64,000 nucleotides of DNA from Micromonospora sp. NBC_00389. Lineage in GTDB: Bacteria; Actinomycetota; Actinomycetes; Mycobacteriales; Micromonosporaceae. Below, in pieces: positions 1 to 8,551 of the stretch. The notes under the pieces are model-generated. The model ran no database searches. It saw nothing but the letters and a program-made list of their open reading frames with translations, and was not told the DNA's origin. The stretch covers positions 2,914,001-2,978,000 of the forward strand of contig NZ_CP107947.1 of assembly GCF_036059255.1 (NCBI RefSeq). The letters run 5' to 3'. Numbering within the stretch: the stretch's first letter is position 1; each line of letters begins with the position of its first letter. The position numbers and the translations under genes were made by a program.

Positions 1-730
1 CGGTGTTCGGGTGCCCGTGCCAGCCGCCCACGTACTCGGGGTGCTGGCGCATGGCCTGGGCGACCCGCTCCTCGTCGCTGCCGGTGGGTGCCGTGACCAG
101 CGCCTGGAACGTGCGGGCCAGGCCGGTCAGCGGCAGGCCGAACAGCGGTGCGCCGCAGCCGTCGACCGCCTGGTGCGTGATCGGCGTGCCGGCCAGTCGG
201 GCGACGGTGGCGGCGGTCTCCCGCTGGAGCGGGTGGTCGGGATCGAGGTAGTCGTGCGTGCTCCAGGACCGCGCGACGCAGGCGACGAGCATCGCGGCGT
301 GCTTGCCGGAGCAGTTCATCCGGATCCGCTCGCGCTGCCCGCCGGCGCGGATCAGCCGGTCCCGGGTCGGCTCGTCCTCCGGCCAGTCCACCGGGCAGCC
401 GAGCGCGTCCTCGGTCAGACCCGCGCCGGCGAGCATCGCCCGGACCACCTCGACGTGCCGGTCGTCGCCGGTGTGGCTGCCGGCGGCGAGGGCCAGCGCC
501 CGGCCGGTCAGTGGGTCGGTGTCGCGCGGCCCGGCGGTCGCCGCGATCCGACAGGCCAGCGCCTGCACCGGCTTGAGGGTGGAGCGGGGGAGCACCGGCT
601 CGTCGGGTACGCCGGCAGTGCGGGCGACCGCGCCGTCCGGGTCGAGCACCACGACGCTGCCGTAGTGCCGGCTCTCGACGAAACCGTTGCGGACGACCCG
701 GGCCAGTTCGGCGTACCGGGGGATGGTCAC
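1..730 (-). CDS. L-asparaginase II family protein (partial, runs off the left edge)
   Basis: Hydrolyses L-asparagine to aspartate and ammonia, by family. Only the N-terminal 243 codons are in the window. Visible family signatures are RSTLKPVQA near residue 50, which in this asparaginase II family carries the catalytic region, and NCSGKHAAM near residue 130. The start is the GTG at 730, whose GTGA overlaps the stop of the upstream permease gene, so translation is probably coupled. As the last gene of an amino acid ABC importer operon it suggests that imported amides or acidic amino acids are processed directly. Family assignment is firm; substrate is inferred from the family. Confidence 0.85.
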   Translation of the reverse strand, partial: MTIPRYAELARVVRNGFVESRHYGSVVVLDPDGAVARTAGVPDEPVLPRSTLKPVQALACRIAATAGPRDTDPLTGRALALAAGSHTGDDRHVEVVRAMLAGAGLTEDALGCPVDWPEDEPTRDRLIRAGGQRERIRMNCSGKHAAMLVACVARSWSTHDYLDPDHPLQRETAATVARLAGTPITHQAVDGCGAPLFGLPLTGLARTFQALVTAPTGSDEERVAQAMRQHPEYVGGWHGHPNT

Positions 731-1593
731 CGGATGTTCCCTTCGGTGAGCGACGGCGGCAGGTCCGCGGATCGTCGTCCGCGCCGGCCGGTGAACCGAC
801 CGTTGCGGGCCTGGAGTACGCGGGCGAACTTCGACAGCGACGCGTTGACCACCAGGTAGATCAGCGCCACCACCAGGAATGTCTGGATCAGCAGGTGGGT
901 GTACGAGGAGAGCACCTGCCCGCTGTAGAGCAGCTCGGTGTAGCTGACCACGAAGCCGAGCGAGGTGTCCTTGAGCAGCCCGACCAGCTGGCTGACCAGG
1001 GACGGGGTGAGCTGGAGCAGCGCCTGTGGCAGGACCACCAGCGCCATCACCTGGCCGCGGCGCAGCCCGACCGCGAGGCCGGCCTCGGTCTGCCCCCGGT
1101 CCAGGGCCAGGATGCCGGCTCGGAAGATCTCTGCGAACGCCGCCGAGTTGGAGACCACCAGTGGCACCACGAGCTTCCAGAACAGCGGGAAGTTCATCCC
1201 GTACTGCGGCAGGGCGAACAGCGTCACGTAGATCAGCAGCAGCGTGGGTACGGTCCGGAAGATCTCGACGTACGCGCCGGCCAACCACCGCAGCGGTCGG
1301 TGCGCCGACAGCCGGCCGAGCGCCAGCAGCAACCCGAGCGCGGCGCTGAGCACGGCGGTCGCGGCGGCGGCGCGCACGGTGGCCCAGAGCCCGTTGAGCA
1401 GGTACCGCCAGATCGGCCAGGTGGTGAACGGTTCCCAGCGGGCGGCGGCCAGCTCGCCGTGGCTGGCGAACTGGTACACGGCCGCGACGACGGCGCCGAC
1501 CAGGATGACAGCGCCCAGCACGGTGGCGATCCGGATCCGTCGCCGGGCCCGGGGGCCGGGCTCGTCGAACAGGATCTGTTGGGTCTGGTTCAT
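727..1593 (-). CDS. Amino acid ABC transporter permease (GluD-like)
   Basis: Inner-membrane permease of 288 aa in a polar amino acid importer. A hydrophobic segment at about 20-42 is followed by the HisM/GlnP-type core with a conserved VEIFRTVPTLLLIY stretch and the cytoplasmic loop that docks on the ATPase (AEIFRAGILALDRGQ to GLRRG). The ATG at 1593 overlaps the stop of the first permease gene by four bases (ATGA), so the two halves of the channel should be made in equal amounts. The gene order ATPase, binding protein, permease, permease matches gluABCD of Corynebacterium. Glutamate specificity is inferred from that order, not proven by the sequence. Confidence 0.88.
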   Translation of the reverse strand: MNQTQQILFDEPGPRARRRIRIATVLGAVILVGAVVAAVYQFASHGELAAARWEPFTTWPIWRYLLNGLWATVRAAAATAVLSAALGLLLALGRLSAHRPLRWLAGAYVEIFRTVPTLLLIYVTLFALPQYGMNFPLFWKLVVPLVVSNSAAFAEIFRAGILALDRGQTEAGLAVGLRRGQVMALVVLPQALLQLTPSLVSQLVGLLKDTSLGFVVSYTELLYSGQVLSSYTHLLIQTFLVVALIYLVVNASLSKFARVLQARNGRFTGRRGRRSADLPPSLTEGNIR

Positions 1594-2234
1594 CGGACGA
1601 TCGCCAGCCTTCGCTCGAGCAGGCCGGTGACCTGACCGATGATCAAGGCCAGCAGCATGTAGGCGAGGCCCGCGCCGGTGAAGACGGCGAGTGGCTGGGC
1701 CTCGATGAGGTTCACGGTGTTGGCGGCCTGGGTCAACTCGACCACGCCGACGGCGGCGGCCAGCGAGGTGTTCATCAGCAGCGCGATGCAGATGTTGCCG
1801 ATCGGCTGGATCACCGCCCGCAGTCCCTGCGGCAGGATCACGTGCCGCAGGGACTGACCGAAGGTGAGCCCGATGGCCCGCGCCGCCTCGGCCTGGCCGA
1901 CGCCGACCGTGTTGATCCCGGCCCGGATCGCCTCGGCCAGGTACGCCCCCTCGTAGACGGCGATGACGATCGCGGCGGAGGTGAACAGCGGGAACGTGAT
2001 GCCGATGGTCGGCAGCGCGAAGACGAAGAGGACCAGCAGGGCCAGCAGCGGCAGGTTCTGGAACACCTCGACGTACGCCGTGCCGATGGCGCGCAGCAGC
2101 GGTACGGGGGCGATCCGCAGGGTGGCCACGATGATGCCCAGCAGCATCGCGCCGACGGTGGTCACGACGGTCAGTTCGACCGTCGTGACCAGGCCGTGGC
2201 CGAGTTCGCTCAGGTGGGCGGTGAGGGCGTCCAT
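1590..2234 (-). CDS. Amino acid ABC transporter permease (GluC-like)
   Basis: 214 aa permease of the HisMQ/GlnP class, the partner of the next permease gene in a heterodimeric channel. The family motif VEVFQNLPLLALLVLF follows the first membrane spans, and the ATPase-contact loop reads AEAIRAGINTVGVGQAEAARAIG. It is close to the usual 210-230 aa for GluC. It starts 17 bp after the binding-protein gene and overlaps the second permease by four bases, so it is internal to the operon. Solute specificity cannot be read from the permease itself. Confidence 0.88.
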   Translation of the reverse strand: MDALTAHLSELGHGLVTTVELTVVTTVGAMLLGIIVATLRIAPVPLLRAIGTAYVEVFQNLPLLALLVLFVFALPTIGITFPLFTSAAIVIAVYEGAYLAEAIRAGINTVGVGQAEAARAIGLTFGQSLRHVILPQGLRAVIQPIGNICIALLMNTSLAAAVGVVELTQAANTVNLIEAQPLAVFTGAGLAYMLLALIIGQVTGLLERRLAIVR

Positions 2235-2250
2235 CGGCGCGGGAGGCTAC

Positions 2251-3219
2251 TCAGGAGCCGTCGGCGGAACCGAGGGCCGGCGGAGTGGGCGCCCCGCCCT
2301 CCACCACCGAGCCGAGGGTGGCCTCCCAGACCTTCGCCCACGTGCCGTCGGCCTGGATCTTCGTCAGCCACTTGTTGACGAACTCCTTGAACTGCGCGTC
2401 CTCCCGGTTGAGGCCGATGCCGTACGCCTCGGTGGTGAACGGCTCGCCGACCACCTTCATCCCCGGGTTCGCCTTGGCGCCGGAGGCGAGCAGCGTGAAG
2501 TCCTGCACGTACGCGTCGCCGCGCTTCTGCAGCAGCGCCTGCAGCGCCTGAGGGTCGGTCCCGAAGGCGATCTGCTTCGAGCCAGGAGCGGCGCTGGGCA
2601 GCGCGGTGACCGCTGGGGTGTTCGCCCCGACGATGACGGTCTTGCCGGCGAGGTCCTTGACGCTCTTGATGGAGGTGTCGTCCTTGCGGACCCCGACCGC
2701 CAGACCGGAGGTGAGGTACGGCCCGGCGAAAGCGATCTGGGTGGCCCGCTGCGGGGTGATGGTGTACGTCTGGAAGACGACGTCCACCGACTTGGCCTGG
2801 AGCATCGCCTCCCGGGTCTGGGTGCCGATGGTCGTGGTCTTCACCTCGGTCTTGCCGGTGATGTACTTCGCCAGCAGCTTGGCCATGTCGGCGTCGAAGC
2901 CCTCGATGGTGCCGCTGACCGGGTTCTGCTGGGACAGCAGCGGTGCGTCCAGCGAGCCGCCGACGCTGAGGTAGCCGCGCTTGCGGATCGCGTCCATGGC
3001 GGAGCCCGCCGGGATGTCCGCGTCGGTGGCCACCGGGGCGGCGTCGTACACCGACTGGGCGACCACGCCGTCGCCGCCCAGGCCGGGGTTGCCGGGCAGG
3101 GCCGGTGCGCCGCTGTCGCTGTCGCCGCCGCAGCCCGTCGCGGCGAGGGCCACCGCGACCGCGGTGGCGGTGAGGGCGAGCGAGCGCCGCCCGGTGAAGC
3201 TCATCTTGAGGATTGACAT
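2251..3219 (-). CDS. Glutamate-type ABC transporter substrate-binding lipoprotein (GluB-like)
   Basis: 322 aa extracytoplasmic solute-binding protein of family 3. A basic, hydrophobic signal peptide ends in the lipobox LAATGC, so it should be lipid-anchored at Cys29. The mature part contains a typical family-3 pattern (RGYLSVGGSLDAPLLSQ, EGFDADMAKLLAKY, TSGLAVGVRKDD, VIVGANTPAV). GGGAGGG precedes the ATG at 3219 at good spacing; a second ATG five codons in is possible. It lies between the ATPase and permease genes of the same operon. The best guess is glutamate or a related acidic/amide amino acid. Confidence 0.88.
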   Translation of the reverse strand: MSILKMSFTGRRSLALTATAVAVALAATGCGGDSDSGAPALPGNPGLGGDGVVAQSVYDAAPVATDADIPAGSAMDAIRKRGYLSVGGSLDAPLLSQQNPVSGTIEGFDADMAKLLAKYITGKTEVKTTTIGTQTREAMLQAKSVDVVFQTYTITPQRATQIAFAGPYLTSGLAVGVRKDDTSIKSVKDLAGKTVIVGANTPAVTALPSAAPGSKQIAFGTDPQALQALLQKRGDAYVQDFTLLASGAKANPGMKVVGEPFTTEAYGIGLNREDAQFKEFVNKWLTKIQADGTWAKVWEATLGSVVEGGAPTPPALGSADGS

Positions 3220-3238
3220 GACACCCTCCCGTTGGGGG

Positions 3239-4030
3239 CTAGTGCTGGAGGATCTTGGACAGGAAGTCGCGGGCCCGCTCGGTGCGCGGGGCTGCGAAGA
3301 ATTCGTCGGGGGCGCCGGACTCGACGATCCGGCCGTCGTCCATGAAGACGACCCGGTCGGCGGCGCGGCGGGCGAAGCCCATCTCGTGGGTGACCACGAT
3401 CATGGTCATCCCCTCGGCGGCGAGAGAGACCATCACGTCGAGCACCTCGTTGACCATCTCCGGGTCGAGGGCCGAGGTCGGTTCGTCGAAGAGCAGCACC
3501 TTCGGCCGCATGGCCAGTGCCCGGGCGATGGCGGCCCGCTGCTGCTGCCCGCCGGAGAGCTGGGCGGGGTGGTGGTTCGCCTTGTCGGCGATGCCGACCC
3601 GCTCCAGCAGCGTCATCGCCTGCTGGCGTGCCTCGGGCCGGGCGATCCGGCGGACCCGGGTGGGGCCGAGGGTGATGTTGTCCAGCACCGTCTTGTGCCC
3701 GAAGAGATTGAAGGACTGGAAGACCATGCCGACGTCGGCGCGCAGTCGGGCCAGCGCGCGGCCCTCGGCGGGCAGCGGCTCACCGTCGATCTCGACGGTG
3801 CCCTGACCGGCCGTTTCCAGCCGGTTGAGGCAGCGGCACAGGGTCGACTTTCCGGAGCCGGATGGCCCCACCACGACGACCACCTCGCCGGCGGCCACCG
3901 TGAGGTCGATGTCCTTGAGCACGTGCAGTGGACCGAACCACTTGTTCAGGCCGCGGACCGACACCATCGGTCGGTCCGGACCCGTCGTCCCGGACCGGCC
4001 GGCGCGATCGGAGACCGTCGTCGGTGCCAC
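3239..4030 (-). CDS. Amino acid ABC transporter ATP-binding protein (GluA-like)
   Basis: 263 aa ATPase that powers the importer encoded downstream. Walker A is GPSGSGKST, the signature is [10 protein letters not shown] and Walker B is [14 protein letters not shown], all in the polar-amino-acid subfamily arrangement; the Q-loop appears in [11 protein letters not shown]. The GTG at 4030 gives an N-terminal extension of about 21 residues, and the internal ATG that begins [12 protein letters not shown] would give the normal family length and is a credible alternative. First gene of the operon, divergent from the ROK regulator across an AT-rich spacer with inverted repeats. Confidence 0.9.
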   Translation of the reverse strand: MAPTTVSDRAGRSGTTGPDRPMVSVRGLNKWFGPLHVLKDIDLTVAAGEVVVVVGPSGSGKSTLCRCLNRLETAGQGTVEIDGEPLPAEGRALARLRADVGMVFQSFNLFGHKTVLDNITLGPTRVRRIARPEARQQAMTLLERVGIADKANHHPAQLSGGQQQRAAIARALAMRPKVLLFDEPTSALDPEMVNEVLDVMVSLAAEGMTMIVVTHEMGFARRAADRVVFMDDGRIVESGAPDEFFAAPRTERARDFLSKILQH

Positions 4031-4066
4031 CAGACGTCCCCACTTTCTTCGACTACAGAACTAAGT

Positions 4067-4085
4067 TTGCTTCATATCGAAGCAA
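4067..4085. promoter_or_regulatory. Candidate operator, inverted repeat TTGCTTC-N5-GAAGCAA
   Basis: Perfect 7-bp inverted repeat with a 5-bp spacer in the AT-rich intergenic region (4031-4160) between the importer operon and the divergent ROK regulator. A second, 10-bp palindrome CAACCGGTTG lies at 4119-4128. Both sit where a repressor would control either gene set. Assignment to the ROK protein is inferred from position. Confidence 0.45.
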
Positions 4086-4160
4086 CAGCGCCATCTAAAG
4101 GTAGACGAGAAATTAAGTCAACCGGTTGCTTGAACAAACTGTGGGTGCTAAGAAGCTGAC

Positions 4161-5351
4161 GTGACGATTGACGACGCGCCGCGCGACGCTCTCCGGAGCA
4201 GCCCCCGGGAGCTGCTGCGCTGGGTGGCCACTGGAGCGGCCGTCAGTCGTGCTGACCTGTCCCGGCTCTCCGGGCTGTCCCCCTCGACGGTCTCCCAGCG
4301 GGTGGAGGCGTTGATCAACGAGGGGTTGCTGGAGGAAACCGGCGCCGGGCGGTCCCGGGGTGGCCGACGACCGCGCCAGCTCGCCGTGCCCACCGGCGGC
4401 GCCGTGGTCGGCGCCATCGACCTGGGGGCGCATCACGCACGCGTCGGCACGCTGGATCTCTCCGGCCGGGTGGTCCAGGCCCGTACCCTGCCGGTGCGCA
4501 TCGAGGACGGTCCGGAGGAGGTGCTCGGTGGGTTGTTGGCCGAGGTCTCCGCGCTGGTGGCCGTGGCCCCCGGTCCGGGCCGGGAAGCGGCCGGCCGTGC
4601 GGTGGCGGCGGGCACGCTGCGGGGCATCGGCATCGGCATCCCCGGCCCGGTGCAGCACGCGACCGGGCGGATCGTCAGCCCGTCCCGGATGCCCGGCTGG
4701 AACGGCTTCGACGTCGCCGCCTTCTGTGCCGACCGGGTCGAGGTACCGGTCCTCGTGGACAACGACGCCAACCTGATGGCGCTCGGTGCGCACCGCACGG
4801 CACATTCCGAGTTGGACCATGCCGTCTACATCAAGGCTGGCACCGGGATCGGCTCCGGAGTGATCTCCAGTGGACGGCTGCACCGGGGCGCACAGGGATC
4901 GGCCGGGGACATCAGCCACTGCCGGGTGGTGGCCGATCCCGCACCACCCTGCACCTGCGGCAACGCCGGTTGCCTGGAGGCGGTGGCCAGCGGCGCGGCC
5001 CTGGTCACCGCGCTACGTGACCAGGGCGTGCCGGTCTCCGACCTGACCGGCGTGATCCGCCTGATCGACGACGGTGACCGGCATGCCACCGCGCTCGCCC
5101 GGCAGGCTGGCCGGGCCATCGGCGAGATCCTGTCCGTGGTGGTCAACTTCTTCAACCCGCAGGTGGTGGCCATCGGCGGCCGGCTCGCCGACTGCGAACC
5201 CCTGCTCGCCAGCATGCGGGGCACCCTCTACGAGCGGTGCCTGCCGCTGGCCACCCAGACCCTGCTCATCGAGCGGGTTGCCACCGGCCAGGATGTCGGC
5301 ATCACGGGCGCCGCCCACCTGGTGATCGACCACGTCGTGGCAAGTAACTGA
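4161..5351 (+). CDS. ROK family transcriptional regulator
   Basis: 396 aa repressor-type ROK protein. A winged helix-turn-helix at about residues 15-75 (AVSRADLSRLSGLSPSTVSQ) is followed by a ROK sugar-kinase-like domain with the zinc motif CTCGNAGCLE. The N-terminal HTH separates it from the ROK kinase near 55.8 kb. It is transcribed away from the amino acid importer, with candidate operators in the shared spacer, so it may control the importer, itself or both. ROK regulators usually sense sugars or sugar derivatives, so pairing with an amino acid importer could also be chance. The GTG at 4161 has only a weak upstream ribosome binding site. Confidence 0.88.
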   Translation: MTIDDAPRDALRSSPRELLRWVATGAAVSRADLSRLSGLSPSTVSQRVEALINEGLLEETGAGRSRGGRRPRQLAVPTGGAVVGAIDLGAHHARVGTLDLSGRVVQARTLPVRIEDGPEEVLGGLLAEVSALVAVAPGPGREAAGRAVAAGTLRGIGIGIPGPVQHATGRIVSPSRMPGWNGFDVAAFCADRVEVPVLVDNDANLMALGAHRTAHSELDHAVYIKAGTGIGSGVISSGRLHRGAQGSAGDISHCRVVADPAPPCTCGNAGCLEAVASGAALVTALRDQGVPVSDLTGVIRLIDDGDRHATALARQAGRAIGEILSVVVNFFNPQVVAIGGRLADCEPLLASMRGTLYERCLPLATQTLLIERVATGQDVGITGAAHLVIDHVVASN

Positions 5352-5475
5352 CCCGCTGCACACCAGCCCTCGCTGAAAGGACTGCGTACGCGTGCGGCAC
5401 CGCGAAGACCGGCCGTGCCGGGTCAATGGGCACGGCGTGGCTCCGGGATGGGGCCTGCCCGGCTCCTGAAACGGC

Positions 5476-5513
5476 ACTGCCCGGCCGGTGAGTCTCCTCG
5501 CCGACCGGGCAGT
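5476..5513. terminator. Hairpin between convergent genes
   Basis: ACTGCCCGG at 5476-5484 pairs with CCGGGCAGT at 5505-5513. It lies between the converging ROK regulator and lipoprotein genes and has no strong T-run. It could serve both directions. Confidence 0.5.
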
Positions 5514-5526
5514 ATTCCGATTCTGG

Positions 5527-6363
5527 TCAGTTGCCGGCGGTCAGGCCCTCCAGGCCCTTGAGCATCTCGGCGAAGTCGGCGGTCTCGGCCGCCGCCGGCG
5601 TCTCGATGGTCGCCGCCTTGCCGTAGTCGGTGTAGTCGACCACCATGTCGCCCATCTTGCCCATGACCATGCCCGCGCGCCGCGGCCGGTACTGCTCGTC
5701 GACCCACAGGTCGATCTTGATCTCCTTGACGCCCTGCTTGGCCAGCCCCTTCTCGACGTCCGCCCGCAGCTTGGCGTCGACCTGCCCGAGGTAGGTCGCC
5801 ACGGGGGTGGTGACGGTGTAGTGGACGGTAGGCGCCCCGTTCACCGTCTCCTGCCCGACCACAGTCACACCCTCGGTGGCGAGCAGCGTCTTGACCTGCT
5901 TGATCGGGTCGACGTCCTCGAACTGCTTGGTGAAGTCCATCCCCGCCTGCTCGCCCACGGCGCTCAGGTCCATCTTCATCCAGCGCTTTCCGCCCGTGCT
6001 CTCGCGGTCCTCCGCCGGGATCTCGACGTAGACCACAGCGCCGATCATCCGGACGGTGGTCGTGGTGCCGTCCGGGTCGGACGTCTTCATCTCGGCCTTG
6101 AGCGGGTCACCCAGGTCCAGGACACCCTGCACGGAGATCTTCTCGCCGCCCGCCGTGCCCGTCATCGTCACGGTCACCGAATCGGTCTTGTCGGTGGCGT
6201 CGACCGTCTTCTGCAACGATCCCTTGAGATCACTGGCGAGCAGCTCGAGGACGCTGGGCTGCTTCGGCGCCTCGGACGAGCCGGACTTCGCGCCGCAGGC
6301 AGAGACAGCGAGCGCAGTGAGCGCCGAGACCGCTACCACCGCGGTCTTCTTCCAAAGTGACAC
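5527..6363 (-). CDS. LppX/LprAFG-like lipoprotein
   Basis: 278 aa putative lipoprotein. A short signal peptide ends in the lipobox AVSAC at about residue 22. The mature domain has the alternating strand pattern of the actinobacterial LppX/LprG fold (DSVTVTMTGTAGGEKISVQG, MIGAVVYVEIP, IDLWVDEQYRPRR), which in mycobacteria binds lipids or lipoglycans in the cell envelope. The GTG at 6363 is chosen because a GGGGAAAG site lies upstream and the signal peptide then begins correctly; an upstream ATG would add 29 unlikely residues. The ligand here is unknown. Confidence 0.75.
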   Translation of the reverse strand: MSLWKKTAVVAVSALTALAVSACGAKSGSSEAPKQPSVLELLASDLKGSLQKTVDATDKTDSVTVTMTGTAGGEKISVQGVLDLGDPLKAEMKTSDPDGTTTTVRMIGAVVYVEIPAEDRESTGGKRWMKMDLSAVGEQAGMDFTKQFEDVDPIKQVKTLLATEGVTVVGQETVNGAPTVHYTVTTPVATYLGQVDAKLRADVEKGLAKQGVKEIKIDLWVDEQYRPRRAGMVMGKMGDMVVDYTDYGKAATIETPAAAETADFAEMLKGLEGLTAGN

Positions 6364-6593
6364 GTGAGCGCTTCTTTCCCCGAAGGATTTGGGGCTCTCC
6401 CCAATAGACCGACGACACGCTATCCCACGCTGTCGACCCCGGGGCAACACCTTTCCGTCGATCTATCGTTGGTGCCCAGGACCGCGTTGCGCGGGTGATC
6501 GGCAAGGGGTCGGCGACATCGCGGTGTCCAAGTCGACGGGATACCCCGATATCGCTGATCAGGCGAGCGCAGAGCGTCCCGGGATGCGTCCGC

Positions 6594-8441
6594 TCACTCC
6601 GGGACGCGGCGGTAGGCGCCGTCGCTGGCCGAGGTGGCCATCGAGGCGTACGCGCGCAGCGCCGCCGACACCGGCCGCTGCCGGTCGGTCGGGGTGTACG
6701 GCTTGTCGCGCTTCTCCTCTTCGACCCGCCGGGCCTGGAGCACGTCCTCCGGCACGTTCAGCTCGATGGACCGGCCGGGGATGTCGATGACGATCTCGTC
6801 GCCCTCGCGGACCAGGGCGATCAGCCCACCGGAGGCCGCCTCGGGGGAGACGTGCCCGATGGAGAGCCCGGAGGTGCCGCCGGAGAAGCGACCGTCGGTG
6901 AGCAGCGCGCAGGAGCGGCCCAGCCCTCGACCCTTGAGGAACGAGGTGGGGTAGAGCATCTCCTGCATGCCGGGGCCGCCCTTGGGGCCCTCGTACCGGA
7001 TCACCACCACGTCCCCGGCGACCACCTGCTTGGCCAGGATCGCCGTCACCGCGTCGTCCTGGGACTCGTAGACCTTCGCCGGCCCGCGGAAGGTCAGGCA
7101 GTCGTCCGGCACACCTGCGGTCTTCACCACGCTGCCCTCCGGGGCCAGGTTGCCGTGCAGGATGGCCAGCCCACCGTCGGCGGAGTACGCGTGCTCCCGG
7201 TCCCGGATGCAGCCCTCGGCCGCGTCGGTGTCCAGCGACGACCAGCGGTTGGTGGTGGAGAACGGTTCGGTGGTGCGTACCCCGCCCGGCGCGGCGTGGA
7301 ACAGCTCGACCGCCGTCGGCGTCGGCGAGCCGCCCCGTACGTCCCAGTCGGTCAGCCACTGGGCCAGCGAGGGCGAGTGCACGGCGTGCACGTCCCGGTT
7401 GAGCTGCCCGCCCCGGTCCAGCTCGCCGAGGATCGCCGGAATGCCACCGGCGCGGTGCACGTCCTCCATGTGGAAGAGCGGCGAGTTCGGCGCGACCTTG
7501 GCCAGGCAGGGCACCCGCCGGGAGATCGCGTCGATGTCGGCGACGCCGAAGTCCATCTCCGCCTCGCGGGCGGCGGCGAGCAGGTGCAGCACCGTGTTGG
7601 TGGAGCCGCCCATCGCGACGTCCAGGGCGACGGCGTTCTCGAAGGCTGCCTTGGAGGCGACCGTGCGGGGCAGCACCGAGTCGTCGTCGCCGTCGTACCA
7701 GCGCTTGGAGATCTCCACGATGGTGCGGCCGGCCTCGACGAAGAGCGACCGGCGCGCGGCGTGGGTGGCCAGCGTCGAGCCGTTGCCGGGCAGCGCCAGC
7801 CCGATGGCCTCGGTGAGGCAGTTCATCGAGTTGGCGGTGAACATGCCGGAGCAGGAGCCGCAGGTGGGGCAGGCGGAGCGCTCGATCTCGCCGAGCTGGT
7901 CGTCGGTGACCGCCTCGTTCGAGGAGGCGATCATCGCGTCGATCAGGTCGATCTTGCTGTGCACGACGCCCTCGATCGCCATCGTCTTGCCGGCCTCCAT
8001 CGGGCCGCCGGAGACGAAGACGGTCGGGATGTTGAGCCGCAGCGCGGCCAGCAGCATCCCGGGGGTGATCTTGTCGCAGTTGGAGATGCAGACCAGGGCG
8101 TCCGCGCAGTGCGCGTTGACCATGTACTCCACCGCGTCGGCGATCAACTCCCGGCTGGGCAGGGAGTAGAGCATGCCGCCGTGGCCCATCGCGATGCCGT
8201 CGTCGACCGCGATGGTGTTGAACTCCCGCCCCACACCGCCGGCCTCGGCCACCGCGTCGGCGACCAGGCCGCCCATGTCCTTGAGGTGTACGTGACCCGG
8301 CACGAACTGGGTGAAACTGTTGGCGATGGCGACGATCGGCTTACCGAAATCGTCGTCGGTCATCCCGGTGGCCCGCCAGAGGGCCCGGGCGCCGGCCATC
8401 GTCCGACCGTGCGTGGAGGTCTTCGACCGCAGCTCAGGCAT
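6594..8441 (-). CDS. ilvD: Dihydroxy-acid dehydratase
   Basis: Converts 2,3-dihydroxyisovalerate and 2,3-dihydroxy-3-methylvalerate to the 2-oxo acids in valine and isoleucine synthesis. 615 aa, the normal bacterial length. Iron-sulfur and active-site motifs [12 protein letters not shown] and [17 protein letters not shown] are intact, and the C-terminal region carries [14 protein letters not shown]. The ATG beginning MPELRSKTS is chosen over an in-frame start 31 codons upstream because homologues begin here. It is transcribed alone, divergent from the GGDEF-EAL gene and apart from ilvBNC, as is common in actinomycetes. Confidence 0.97.
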   Translation of the reverse strand: MPELRSKTSTHGRTMAGARALWRATGMTDDDFGKPIVAIANSFTQFVPGHVHLKDMGGLVADAVAEAGGVGREFNTIAVDDGIAMGHGGMLYSLPSRELIADAVEYMVNAHCADALVCISNCDKITPGMLLAALRLNIPTVFVSGGPMEAGKTMAIEGVVHSKIDLIDAMIASSNEAVTDDQLGEIERSACPTCGSCSGMFTANSMNCLTEAIGLALPGNGSTLATHAARRSLFVEAGRTIVEISKRWYDGDDDSVLPRTVASKAAFENAVALDVAMGGSTNTVLHLLAAAREAEMDFGVADIDAISRRVPCLAKVAPNSPLFHMEDVHRAGGIPAILGELDRGGQLNRDVHAVHSPSLAQWLTDWDVRGGSPTPTAVELFHAAPGGVRTTEPFSTTNRWSSLDTDAAEGCIRDREHAYSADGGLAILHGNLAPEGSVVKTAGVPDDCLTFRGPAKVYESQDDAVTAILAKQVVAGDVVVIRYEGPKGGPGMQEMLYPTSFLKGRGLGRSCALLTDGRFSGGTSGLSIGHVSPEAASGGLIALVREGDEIVIDIPGRSIELNVPEDVLQARRVEEEKRDKPYTPTDRQRPVSAALRAYASMATSASDGAYRRVPE

Positions 8442-8551
8442 GCGTACCAGTCTGACACCGCCGCCACGGTGGCTGTCCAGAGTGCGCGCGTGTCCCAACA
8501 GATGCACATCCGGTCCCCCACGACGAGCGCGCATCCGGCACTCTTGGGGGC

